A DNA stretch of 58,389 nt, from positions 1 to 58,389 of the forward strand of contig CAJXCU010000008.1 in the NCBI GenBank assembly GCA_913051935.1, read 5' to 3'. The notes beneath the pieces were generated by a model, which did not search any database, had not been told where the DNA came from, and was given only the letters and a program-made list of their open reading frames with translations. The position numbers and the translations under genes are program-made. Shown piece by piece: positions 1 to 7,639 of the stretch. Origin of the DNA: an uncultured Flavobacteriales bacterium. Its GTDB lineage: Bacteria; Bacteroidota; Bacteroidia; Flavobacteriales_D; Crocinitomicaceae. Each line of letters opens with the position of its first letter. Position 1 is the first letter of the stretch.

Positions 1-110
1 GCCGGATTCAGATAGATAGGGTTTGAGAAAAACTGCGTGAACGTAGGGTCTTGTGCATTTGATGCAAAGGTAATGAGTGTAAGGACAAGTAGGGTGATGA
101 ATTTTTTCAT
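1..110 (-). CDS. PorP/SprF family T9SS-associated outer-membrane protein, N-terminal fragment
   Basis: Only the first 36 codons lie in the window; the 3' part runs off the left edge. The ATG is at 110-108. The product begins with MKKF and a hydrophobic signal peptide ending near SNAQ (residues 16-19), followed by QDPTFTQFFSNPIYLNP. That opening, Q-D-P-x-F-x-Q-F, then N-P, then Y-L-N-P, right after the signal peptidase site is the hallmark of mature PorP/SprF proteins. These are outer-membrane barrels that help export or anchor T9SS substrates such as gliding adhesins. The start lies 3 bases after the stop of the anti-sigma/SprF-like fusion gene, so the two are almost certainly co-transcribed with the ECF sigma factor. 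Which substrate it serves cannot be told because the downstream genes are outside the window. Confidence 0.85.
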   Translation of the reverse strand, partial: MKKFITLLVLTLITFASNAQDPTFTQFFSNPIYLNP

Positions 111-113
111 GTG

Positions 114-1802
114 TTAAAGTGTAATGTATCTTCTAGTTTTCTTACTCATCGGAGAATTGACGCGTAAGGTAAGTTGATGTGTAAAGAGATTTTGATTCAA
201 TTGTTCTTGGTATGCTCTCGTAGTTTGAATGAGCAGTGCAAAACGGTCAAGAGAAAGACCAAGTGCTCCCGAATATTCATCATTTGAACCGTACGAGGCG
301 CCAATAAATAGTTTGTCTAGATCAAATGAAAAACCGGTGTAGTAGGATGTGCGATTCACATTTGAACGCATGTAGACATAGGGATGAAAACTTATCTTTT
401 CGTTTCGTGATAAATATTGAGTACCCGCAAGAACGGAGTACGTTGTTGGTATTAAATTTTCCGAATTTTGTTGATTTTGATATAAATTTTCTACGTGATT
501 TAAAATGTTTTCGGCTTGGAATCCAATGTATAACACTTTAGTATTGATTGTAAAGCCGGCATCTAAATCTCGATACCAAAGCTTTCTTCCTATATTCTGG
601 CTAGTGTCATACTCAAATACCTGTGGATTATTATTGTTGTACAATGAAACAGTATTGTTCTCAACTTTATCAGCATTCAAGATTTTATTACCAATTTTTA
701 GTTTTGCAGCTGGTTCGAAGGAAATATTTCTGGAAAGAGCAATTTTTGGTGAAAAAATAAATGATGCATTCCAGTCTTTGATCGTCCCGTCTGCATAACT
801 ATCGTAACTCACTTGTGCGCCAATACCTGACCTTATGGAACGTGCATAACCATCAAGACTTAGCTCTTGCGAAATTTTTTCGTTGTTCGTGCCTAACCAA
901 CGCGCACGAGAAGTTGATATGAATCTTGTCTGAGAAGTCGAGCCCGTTGCACTTAGGTTTACATTGTTTGATGCAATTCCTGGGATAATATAGAAATGGT
1001 CGCGATAATTACTGAAAGCAATGCTTTTTGATAACGCTCTATCAATCTTATTAAATAAAGTTTTTGTGTTTAATCTTAAACCACTCAAGCCTAACGATTT
1101 ATGTTTCGGTGCATCGGTGGTTTCGGTTAATTCAACATTGGAATAACTTGTGCCATTCAAAACGTCTGCAGGTTGTATAGGCAAAACAAACGGTGTTAGG
1201 GATAAAATATCTTCCTCTTGCTCTTGTAATCCATTTTTTGATGACCTTGCAAACAAAATCTCAAAGTCTGGTTCAGTGTTATAATTTTCAGATTCATAAC
1301 TTCGCTGCTTTCTCGTAATGTTCACGGATGTTGATACAATATTTGCATTTGCTTGAGTTATAGATATTTGTATCTCGGAAGGTGTATTTATTGAATTTTC
1401 CGAAGCTTCTTTAGGGTTTTTGCTCAGTAATTTTCGTTCGTTAAAAATTATCTTATTAAAACCTGTAGTATTCTCTATTTTAGATATTTGAGATGTGTTA
1501 TTTAAATTATTATTTACACTTTTTAGCTCATGGGTTTTACCGATCAAAAGAATAATTACAGCACCAAGAAGACTCGTGGCGTAGTAGGCAAATCGATGTT
1601 CTCTTTTCTTCTTGATTTCAACTCTATGGTCTATGGTCTCTACGACTGGCACTTTCGCCATATTCCACATATCTAAATCAACCTCAAGTTCGGGGTGGTT
1701 TAAAATATAATTTTCAAGAAGCTCTTTTTGATAAACACTCAGATTTCCCTCAGTATAATCAAAGAGCCATAAATCTATATTTTCAAAGTTTGGTGACGTC
1801 AT
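114..1802 (-). CDS. Trans-envelope fusion: anti-sigma-like domain + TM helix + PorP/SprF-like outer-membrane barrel
   Basis: This is a 562-residue protein whose ATG overlaps the sigma-factor stop (ATGA). Residues 1-60 resemble Bacteroidota anti-sigma heads (LWLFDYTEGNLS, then HPELEVDLDMW). Basic residues at 63-70 (EIKKKREHR) precede a single hydrophobic helix at about 71-88, which predicts a cytoplasmic N terminus. Residues 90-260 are a polar, low-complexity periplasmic linker. Residues about 265-562 alternate as a beta-barrel and carry PorP/SprF-type segments: RARWLG near 300, LDAGFTINTKVLYIGF, a YSVLAGTQY strand, and FDLDKLFIGASYGSND near the end. There is no cleavable signal peptide before the helix, so one chain would span both membranes. 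I infer that it binds the cognate sigma factor and is regulated by the state of the T9SS or surface. The alternative is that the C-terminal domain is a periplasmic beta-structure and not a barrel. Confidence 0.75.
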   Translation of the reverse strand: MTSPNFENIDLWLFDYTEGNLSVYQKELLENYILNHPELEVDLDMWNMAKVPVVETIDHRVEIKKKREHRFAYYATSLLGAVIILLIGKTHELKSVNNNLNNTSQISKIENTTGFNKIIFNERKLLSKNPKEASENSINTPSEIQISITQANANIVSTSVNITRKQRSYESENYNTEPDFEILFARSSKNGLQEQEEDILSLTPFVLPIQPADVLNGTSYSNVELTETTDAPKHKSLGLSGLRLNTKTLFNKIDRALSKSIAFSNYRDHFYIIPGIASNNVNLSATGSTSQTRFISTSRARWLGTNNEKISQELSLDGYARSIRSGIGAQVSYDSYADGTIKDWNASFIFSPKIALSRNISFEPAAKLKIGNKILNADKVENNTVSLYNNNNPQVFEYDTSQNIGRKLWYRDLDAGFTINTKVLYIGFQAENILNHVENLYQNQQNSENLIPTTYSVLAGTQYLSRNEKISFHPYVYMRSNVNRTSYYTGFSFDLDKLFIGASYGSNDEYSGALGLSLDRFALLIQTTRAYQEQLNQNLFTHQLTLRVNSPMSKKTRRYITL

Positions 1803-2287
1803 GCGAGCTTATTCAATCCTTGTAACTGTTTTTTAATTTTCATTCTTGCACGGAAGAGATAAACTTTTACTTGAGATGCAGATAAATCTAAAATTTGTCC
1901 GATATCGTTGTAAGAATAACCTTCAATGTCGCGCAACAGAATAATGCTTTTTTGAGTTGGGGGTAAAATATTTACCATTCTTTCCACGACCTGCATTGAT
2001 TCAAACGTCGAATCAAATGGAGTGGAGGATAAAGGTAGTTCTTGGCTACTCATGTATTGCGTCCGGGATTTTTTTGATAAAAAATTCACCATTGCATTGT
2101 GAGTACATCGATATAACCAAGATTTTACTCTGTCCAAATCAATCATTTTTCTGTTTAGCCACAGCTTTTCAAAAACATCTTGAATAATATCCTTTGCATC
2201 TTCCTTATTACGGAGGAAATGAAAGGCATAACGATAAAGTGGAGCACTTAGCTCTTCGATTACCGCGTTATATTCATGCTTTTTCAA
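1799..2287 (-). CDS. ECF-type RNA polymerase sigma factor
   Basis: This 162-residue sigma-70 family protein has the two-domain ECF layout. Region 2 lies around residues 12-75 (LYRYAFHFLRNKEDAKDIIQDVFEKLW, shown here by its key D-A-x-D-I-x-Q-x-V-F pattern). Region 4 lies around residues 108-155 (LPPTQKSIILLRDIEGYSY, then DLSASQVKVYLFRAR). It lacks region 1.1 and region 3, as expected. It overlaps the next gene by 4 bases, the usual arrangement of a sigma factor with its anti-sigma factor. The partner here also carries a PorP/SprF-like barrel, so the signal may come from the outer membrane. Its regulon cannot be read from the window. A TATATTTG element about 65 bases upstream could drive the operon. 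Confidence 0.92.
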   Translation of the reverse strand: MKKHEYNAVIEELSAPLYRYAFHFLRNKEDAKDIIQDVFEKLWLNRKMIDLDRVKSWLYRCTHNAMVNFLSKKSRTQYMSSQELPLSSTPFDSTFESMQVVERMVNILPPTQKSIILLRDIEGYSYNDIGQILDLSASQVKVYLFRARMKIKKQLQGLNKLA

Positions 2288-2351
2288 ATTGGTGCATTTA
2301 CAGTTAATACAAATTGAATAGTCTAAAAGTTACAGGTGGCAACTTGACTAA

Positions 2352-2359
2352 CAAATATA
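2352..2359 (-). promoter_or_regulatory. Putative -7 promoter element for the sigma-factor operon
   Basis: On the minus strand this octamer reads TATATTTG, matching the Bacteroidota -7 consensus TAnnTTTG. It sits about 65 bases upstream of the sigma ATG, between it and the end of the Nudix-regulator gene. I see no convincing TTTG -33 element at the usual 19-21 base spacing, so this is tentative. Confidence 0.35.
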
Positions 2360-2377
2360 GGGAAACTATTTTAGGTT

Positions 2378-3118
2378 TTAAAACCCAAAATTATCAAAAC
2401 CTTCTTCTGATAATTTTTTAAAATTCCCCTCGTTGAACTTGAAAAGTTGTGAGGGTTTGTGTGGAACTCCAATCTGTTTTTCGTCAAGATTGGTGAGGAT
2501 ATTTAGGTTTAATATTTTTCTTCTGAAATTTCTTTTATCGAGCGGTTTATCGTAGATGCATTCATATAGCTTATGAAGCTGGCTTAGCGTAAATTTTTCC
2601 GGAAGTAGATTGAAGCCAATTGGTTGAATTTTTATTTTCCTTTTTAGCTGCTCTAATCCAGACTGTAAAATTTCATAATGGTCAAATGCAAGGTCATGTA
2701 CCTCGTTCACAGGTGCCCATCCCGCACTTTTCGCGAAGGAGCTTGCCTTTGGATTAAAGTTTGGCATCCGAACAAGTGAATAATAGGCAACGGTAATTAC
2801 TCTCGCCTCGGGCATTGCTCTAATGGATTCTAGCCATTTTCGATCTGATACTTTTTTTCCAATTCTATCGGGATCTCCAAAAGCACCAATTTGCTCAAGA
2901 TATATATTTTCAATCCCAGTGAGCTCTTTTAGCACTCTACGGGCAGCTGTATCTAAAGTTTCTGTATCATAGATCAAATCACCGGGAACCGCCATTCTTG
3001 ACTGGTTATATCCTTCCATTCCGCCACTATCAATGAGCAATACATAAAGCTGTTCAAGATCAAAACCAAATATCACACAGTCGACAGATACATTTGGGTT
3101 AAGCTCTTTTTTGTTCAT
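2378..3118 (-). CDS. Nudix-domain (NrtR/AraR-type) transcriptional regulator
   Basis: The 246-residue product has an N-terminal Nudix fold (residues about 8-150) and a C-terminal winged-helix domain (about 165-235, LLPEKFTLSQLHKLYE, then DKRNFRRKIL). That is the NrtR architecture. The Nudix box is degenerate: the segment AARRVLKELTG keeps R and one E but lacks the second glutamate of RE and of EE, so hydrolase activity is unlikely and the domain probably senses a ligand. Family members repress NAD-related genes (NrtR) or sugar-utilisation genes (AraR, BT0354, of Bacteroides). The gene diverges from a BadF-family sugar kinase with about 90 bases between start codons, which suggests it controls that kinase or itself. 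The ligand is unknown. Confidence 0.85.
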   Translation of the reverse strand: MNKKELNPNVSVDCVIFGFDLEQLYVLLIDSGGMEGYNQSRMAVPGDLIYDTETLDTAARRVLKELTGIENIYLEQIGAFGDPDRIGKKVSDRKWLESIRAMPEARVITVAYYSLVRMPNFNPKASSFAKSAGWAPVNEVHDLAFDHYEILQSGLEQLKRKIKIQPIGFNLLPEKFTLSQLHKLYECIYDKPLDKRNFRRKILNLNILTNLDEKQIGVPHKPSQLFKFNEGNFKKLSEEGFDNFGF

Positions 3119-3156
3119 TTTTTTATTTGAAATTGATGACTTCGTATTAATTGTAC

Positions 3157-3164
3157 TATATTTG
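3157..3164 (+). promoter_or_regulatory. Putative -7 promoter element for the sugar kinase
   Basis: TATATTTG matches TAnnTTTG exactly. A TTGA at 3133-3136 lies 20 bases upstream and could be the -33 element. The kinase ATG is 44 bases downstream of this octamer. The region is the short divergent gap shared with the Nudix-type regulator, so a regulator site may overlap it. Confidence 0.5.
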
Positions 3165-3207
3165 GTAGTGTTCTAATGACACATTGCTCAATAAAACAAT
3201 TCTAATC

Positions 3208-4071
3208 ATGATCTTTATCATTGAAAGTGGTTCAACCAAAAGTGACTGGGTCTTAGTTGACGACAAATCTAAACAATCTTTTTACAAAACCATTGGCTTT
3301 AATCCATATTTCCACTCCGCTGAACTTGTGTCCTCAGAGATCAAAAAAAACAAAGAAATTGTTGACCATGCACCAAGTATAAAAAAGATATTTTTTTATG
3401 GCGCTGGTTGCTCAAGCGAAAAGATGAATAACGAAATTGAAAAGGGCATTCAATCCGTATTTAAAGACGCCGAAATTGTTGTTGAGCACGATTTGCTGGC
3501 ATGTGCATTTGCCACCTACGAGGGTGAGCCGGGAATTTCTTGTATCATAGGAACAGGATCTAATTCTTGCCATTTTGACGGTATTAACCTTGCTGAGGAG
3601 GTTCCGGCATTGGGTTATGTATTGGGTGACGAGGGCAGTGGAAGCTATTTTGGTAAGTTTTTACTATCTAGTTTTTTGTATCATAAATTACCTTCAGATC
3701 TTTTGAAAGATTTCCAAGATACTTATGCTCTAACTGAAGGTGATATTGTTTCTAGCGTTTATCAAAAGGATAGTGCTAATGTTTTTATAGCCTCATTTAT
3801 GCCGTTTGTTGTAAAACACAAGAAGCACAAGTTTTTTAACGATTTCATAGTAAAAGGACTGCAGCATTTCATGGAGGTACACGTGTGTTGTTACAAAGAC
3901 TATCTTGACACACCAGTTCATTTTGTAGGATCACTATCGGCACTTCTTGAAGATGAGTTGCGCATTGCTGCAGAGAACCTAGGAATCGAAATACGTTCTG
4001 TAATTGCGAAACCCATTCAAAACCTTGTAGATTACCATCTCAAATATATATTGAAGAACGAAATGGCATAG
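3208..4071 (+). CDS. BadF/BadG-family ATPase, likely N-acetylglucosamine-type sugar kinase
   Basis: This is a 287-residue ASKHA-fold kinase. The phosphate-1 loop is ESGSTKSDW near the N terminus. Further motifs are FYGAGCSS, the phosphate-2 segment IIGTGSNSC, the glycine-rich LGDEGSGSYFGK and the adenosine motif FVGSLSALL. These match the BadF/BadG/BcrA/BcrD ATPase family as found in Bacteroidota N-acetylglucosamine kinases. I chose the ATG at 3208 because the protein then begins MIFIIESGS, directly at the first strand of the fold; an upstream in-frame TTG at 3184 would add only eight residues. It diverges from a Nudix-type regulator. It probably phosphorylates an amino sugar, for example during peptidoglycan recycling; the exact substrate is not visible. 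Confidence 0.85.
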   Translation: MIFIIESGSTKSDWVLVDDKSKQSFYKTIGFNPYFHSAELVSSEIKKNKEIVDHAPSIKKIFFYGAGCSSEKMNNEIEKGIQSVFKDAEIVVEHDLLACAFATYEGEPGISCIIGTGSNSCHFDGINLAEEVPALGYVLGDEGSGSYFGKFLLSSFLYHKLPSDLLKDFQDTYALTEGDIVSSVYQKDSANVFIASFMPFVVKHKKHKFFNDFIVKGLQHFMEVHVCCYKDYLDTPVHFVGSLSALLEDELRIAAENLGIEIRSVIAKPIQNLVDYHLKYILKNEMA

Positions 4072-4083
4072 GTTTTTCAGGTA

Positions 4084-4650
4084 TTACTTTACACATCTAA
4101 TTGTAACTTCCGCTCCCGATCTAGGTTGAATTGATTGTAAACTATCTTGAATTTCAACCTTACTAAATACCGCGCTAAACAAATTTTTATACTCCTCTTT
4201 CCCTCCTCCAAATGGAGGTCCTTGTTCAAATTCTCGGTCAAATAATACCCCCATGAGTTTACCATCTTTTTTGAGTAGCTGATACATCTTCTGTACATAA
4301 TTAGACCGAAGTGATGGATCTATTGCACAAAAAAAGGTTTGTTCGATGATGAAATCATAGGCACCTGAATGGTCAAAAAAATCGCCAAGTATAATTTGAT
4401 GGTTGGGAAAGCTAGGGTTTCGTTTTTTAAAAGCCTCAAGTGGTTCTTTTGCGACATCAATTACGCAAACATTTTTGTATCCCGAATTGAAAAGAAACTC
4501 TGCTTCATAAGCATTTCCGCAACCCGGTATTAATATTTCAGAGTCTTTTTCAATTTCCTTGAAAATTTCCACTAAAGGAGCAGAAACCTCTCCTAGGTCC
4601 CATCTTGTTTCCTTATTTCGATATCTTTTGCTCCAATAGCTTGCATCCAT
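4084..4650 (-). CDS. TPMT-family SAM-dependent methyltransferase
   Basis: This 188-residue class I methyltransferase opens with YWSKRYRNKETRWDLG, the W-x-x-R-W-D-x-G signature of the thiopurine S-methyltransferase (TPMT) family. The SAM-binding motif I follows as ILIPGCGNAYEA (residues about 40-51). The acidic end of strand 2 is in CVIDVAKEP, and GDFFD marks motif III. Bacterial relatives methylate thiols, halides, or selenium and tellurium compounds; the true substrate here is unknown. It sits 26 bases downstream of bioA on the same strand, but I see no biochemical reason to link it to biotin synthesis. Confidence 0.85.
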   Translation of the reverse strand: MDASYWSKRYRNKETRWDLGEVSAPLVEIFKEIEKDSEILIPGCGNAYEAEFLFNSGYKNVCVIDVAKEPLEAFKKRNPSFPNHQIILGDFFDHSGAYDFIIEQTFFCAIDPSLRSNYVQKMYQLLKKDGKLMGVLFDREFEQGPPFGGGKEEYKNLFSAVFSKVEIQDSLQSIQPRSGAEVTIRCVK

Positions 4651-4676
4651 ATGATCAAGGTATAAAATTGTAATAA

Positions 4677-5939
4677 CTATAGTATTTTCAGTCCCTCCTC
4701 AATAGCATCATATATTTTTTCAAGTTGATTTTTTGAAATAATAAACGGGGCTAAAATATAGACTGTATTTCCCAATGGTCTTAGATAAACTCCTTTATTC
4801 ATATAAAAATCGAAGAGCTTATACCTAAGGTTTCCATAGCGTTCTGTTTCAACCTTCAGATCCAGTGCGAAAATAATACCCTGCTGTCTCGTACTTTTAA
4901 TTTTGGGATGGTTTTTTATTCTGGCATTGAATTTTTGATGTGACGCGCATATTGCTTTAATGTTTCGCTGAATCTCCTCGGACTTTAGGAGCTCAATGCT
5001 CGCTATCGCGGCACTACATGAGGTTGGATTAGCGGAGTAGGTGTGGCCATGAAAAAACCCTTTTTCCATTTTAGTACTGAGAAAAGCATTATAAATTTTT
5101 TCATTGCAGCTTGTAATCGCCATTGGCACCAAACCTCCTGTCAAAGATTTTGATAAGCATATGATATCCGGGAGGTAATCCATGAATTCTGAAGCGAAAT
5201 TTTTTCCAGTTTTTCCAAAACCAGTCATAACTTCATCTGCTATAGTAATCACTCCATTTTTCTTCGCAATACCAATGAGTGTGTTTAGGTGCTCTGGCTC
5301 ATGCATTTTCATAGCAGCTGCTCCTTGAACCAATGGTTCATATAAAAATGCAGCAATATCGCCGTTATGAGTCATTTCTTCAAAACGAGAGGCAAGTTGG
5401 TGAATGTTGTTTTGATTTGGGACAGGGATTCGTTCAACATCCAGAAAGAAATCTTTAAAAGGTCCATTGTAGACGGATAGACCGGATACAGACATTGCTC
5501 CGAAGGTATCGCCATGAAAACCGTCTTCAAATGCAATAAGTTTTTTTCTTTTTTCACCGATATTAAAGTGATATTGCAATGCCATTTTTATGGCTATATC
5601 AACAGCGGTTGAACCGTTGTCAGAAAAAAACAATTTGTGTTGGTTCTTTGGTAAAATGGAGATTAATTCTTTAGCTAGACGCGTTGCTGGCTCATGCGTG
5701 AAGCCAGTAAAAACGACATGGTCAAGATTCTGCATCTGTTTAGCTACCTTGTCCGTAATATAGGGGTTGCAGTGTCCATACATACAGGTATACCATGAAG
5801 CAATTCCATCAATATACGCATTGTCTTGGTCATCGAATAGCAGGGCCCCTTTGGCTTTTTTTATGAAAATATTTTCGGGATGCAGCTGATGCTGAGTCAA
5901 CGGATGCCAGAGATGTTTTTTATCATATTCAAGACTCAT
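4677..5939 (-). CDS. bioA: Adenosylmethionine-8-amino-7-oxononanoate aminotransferase (BioA)
   Basis: The 420-residue protein belongs to the class III PLP-dependent aminotransferases. It opens with LWHPLTQH (residues 10-17), typical of BioA. The PLP-binding lysine is K264 in CLSKSLTGG, and ADEVMTGFGKTG (near 234-245) carries the aspartate that contacts the PLP ring nitrogen. It converts 8-amino-7-oxononanoate to 7,8-diaminononanoate using SAM as amino donor, the penultimate stage of biotin synthesis. It lies 9 bases downstream of bioD, which catalyses the next step, so the two form an operon. bioF and bioB are not in the window. Confidence 0.97.
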   Translation of the reverse strand: MSLEYDKKHLWHPLTQHQLHPENIFIKKAKGALLFDDQDNAYIDGIASWYTCMYGHCNPYITDKVAKQMQNLDHVVFTGFTHEPATRLAKELISILPKNQHKLFFSDNGSTAVDIAIKMALQYHFNIGEKRKKLIAFEDGFHGDTFGAMSVSGLSVYNGPFKDFFLDVERIPVPNQNNIHQLASRFEEMTHNGDIAAFLYEPLVQGAAAMKMHEPEHLNTLIGIAKKNGVITIADEVMTGFGKTGKNFASEFMDYLPDIICLSKSLTGGLVPMAITSCNEKIYNAFLSTKMEKGFFHGHTYSANPTSCSAAIASIELLKSEEIQRNIKAICASHQKFNARIKNHPKIKSTRQQGIIFALDLKVETERYGNLRYKLFDFYMNKGVYLRPLGNTVYILAPFIISKNQLEKIYDAIEEGLKIL

Positions 5940-5948
5940 AGTAATGAA

Positions 5949-6590
5949 CTATTTGTTGTCAATTTGTTTCACAAAGCTAACGATTGCATTTCTATTTAAT
6001 TTTGCGAATATTGGCACCCTAAAGAGTAGCGGTAGCCCGGTTATTTTTTCTATGATGTCCCAAGTATGAGGTAGCTCTTCTCCGACAAAAACCAAACCTG
6101 CTATTTTTATTTTATGTTCTCTCAAATGAGCAATGGTAAGTAGGGTATGGTTTATATTTCCGAGGTATTCTTTAACCACAACAATCACTTGAGTTTTTAA
6201 GTGCATGATAAGGTCACAGATGGTTTCGTTTTGATAATTTAAAGGAACAAGAAGCCCACCAGCACCTTCAATTATGATGGGATTTTTAGATTCAGGAGGT
6301 ATAATTGAATCAAGTTCAATTTCTTTCCTTTCTAGATGCGCGGCGGCGTGAGGGGATAATGGTGCATCAAACCTATATGTTTCTTTGAATATTTCAAATG
6401 AAGAATGGCTCACTAATTTTTTTAATGTCTTAGAATCTCCTCCGTTAGGATCTCCGGATTGTACAGGTTTCCAATAGTTGGCATGCAGCCACTCGCACAG
6501 GATTGCAGAAACAATCGTCTTTCCGACATCCGTTCCGATACCAGTCACAAATATCGGGGTAGATAAATCGAGCGTATCTTTTTTCGACAT
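5949..6590 (-). CDS. bioD: Dethiobiotin synthase (BioD)
   Basis: This 213-residue P-loop protein begins with FVTGIGTDVGKT (residues 14-25), the BioD Walker A variant, and carries IIEGAGGLLVPL (around 108-119), the other conserved BioD motif. Substrate-binding KPVQSG follows the P-loop. It closes the ureido ring of dethiobiotin from diaminononanoate, CO2 and ATP in the cytoplasm. It is followed after 9 bases by bioA and preceded after 7 bases by a lipoprotein gene, so the operon may begin further upstream. Confidence 0.96.
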   Translation of the reverse strand: MSKKDTLDLSTPIFVTGIGTDVGKTIVSAILCEWLHANYWKPVQSGDPNGGDSKTLKKLVSHSSFEIFKETYRFDAPLSPHAAAHLERKEIELDSIIPPESKNPIIIEGAGGLLVPLNYQNETICDLIMHLKTQVIVVVKEYLGNINHTLLTIAHLREHKIKIAGLVFVGEELPHTWDIIEKITGLPLLFRVPIFAKLNRNAIVSFVKQIDNK

Positions 6591-6597
6591 ATGTGGG

Positions 6598-7074
6598 TTA
6601 GTCTGAAGTATAAGTGAACATAATCATTTCTTCTATTCCGGAAAGTTGAAGTTTTATTTTACTACCATTCTCTTTTTCATAAGCCAAGTCACTGATATCC
6701 ACAATCAACTTTTGCTCAATATATTCCCTGCATGTGTCCCCATTATTTAGATGAACAAGCTCAATACCCCGTATTGGGGGTAATGATTTGGAAATCATAG
6801 GACTACCAATTAATTTGAAATTATGCTTTGCACAACCTCCCGAATATCCAATTTTTAAAAAAAGCGTATTGCCTTCGATTCGTGATTTTATGATTTGTAC
6901 GTTGGCTGTTTGTTTGCCTTCAATTCTGCCGATTTCTGCTTTAATTTCAATAGGCTCATATTTGCGTTCCACGATACCTCCCTCAGTATTAGTTTGTTCA
7001 TTTTTGGTTTCAACGTTTTCAACCGTTTTACATGCGGTGAATACAAGAAGCGGTAGAATAAATAGGTATTTCAT
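6598..7074 (-). CDS. Lipoprotein of unknown function, paralogue of the next gene
   Basis: The 158-residue product starts MKYLFILPLLVFTAC, a signal peptide ending in a lipobox with the lipidated cysteine at 15. The mature part has no family I recognise. It aligns by eye with the product at 7138-7599: both have an I-x-A-E strand, an N-x-L-x-I segment, a cysteine followed by F-x-x-I-G-x-P, a second cysteine, and an I-D-x-x-x-L stretch before a T-Y end. The two spaced cysteines in the mature domain could form a disulfide. The stop lies 7 bases before bioD, but no link to biotin is evident. Confidence 0.75.
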   Translation of the reverse strand: MKYLFILPLLVFTACKTVENVETKNEQTNTEGGIVERKYEPIEIKAEIGRIEGKQTANVQIIKSRIEGNTLFLKIGYSGGCAKHNFKLIGSPMISKSLPPIRGIELVHLNNGDTCREYIEQKLIVDISDLAYEKENGSKIKLQLSGIEEMIMFTYTSD

Positions 7075-7137
7075 AAAATGTTTTTCAATAGTTAGGTCAA
7101 ATATAATACCAAAGTATGGTTTATGGTGATCTTCGGC

Positions 7138-7599
7138 TTATTTATGCGGGATATAAACATAGGTCATTTCTGTTCTCCATCCCCCAATGTGTAGTACAAC
7201 TTCAGCATCCCTTTGGCGAAGACTGGTTAGTTCTCTTAAATCTATAATCTTTGTTTCTTTCATAAGCGCGCAGCTTTCACTCTTTTTGTCAATGACTAAT
7301 CTTGCCTCTCTATGTGCAAAACCTAACTCGTCATAAGTTAAAGGGGCTCCAATAAACTGAAAGACATCTATACCTGAACAGGCCTCGCGATACTCCAGTG
7401 ATATGTATAGTAAATTTGCATCGATGTAGGCATTTAAAATACGGTAAGATTTGGAAGGGGGAAAAGCGCTTTTTACCTCGGCATTGATATGAACTTCTTC
7501 CATTCCGTTTCCGAAAAAATAAGGATCAATTACCGTGTTTTTTGAGCAGGACAGTAGAATAAAAAGGACGGCCGGTAGAAATTTAATTTTAGGATTCAT
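7138..7599 (-). CDS. Lipoprotein of unknown function, paralogue of the downstream gene
   Basis: The 153-residue product opens MNPKIKFLPAVLFILLSC, giving a lipobox with cysteine at 18. The mature part shares the pattern of the neighbouring lipoprotein at 6598-7074: INAEV, LLYISLEY, CSGIDVFQFIGAPL, a later ESC, then TKIIDLRELTSL and a TYVYIP tail. Tandem duplication is the simplest reading. The fold looks all-beta. The gap of 63 bases to the next gene and 40 bases from the preceding barrel gene would allow one transcript. Function unknown. Confidence 0.75.
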   Translation of the reverse strand: MNPKIKFLPAVLFILLSCSKNTVIDPYFFGNGMEEVHINAEVKSAFPPSKSYRILNAYIDANLLYISLEYREACSGIDVFQFIGAPLTYDELGFAHREARLVIDKKSESCALMKETKIIDLRELTSLRQRDAEVVLHIGGWRTEMTYVYIPHK

Positions 7600-7639
7600 T
7601 ACATACTATAGCTTATGTTTCGTTTTTTGTGACAGGGCG

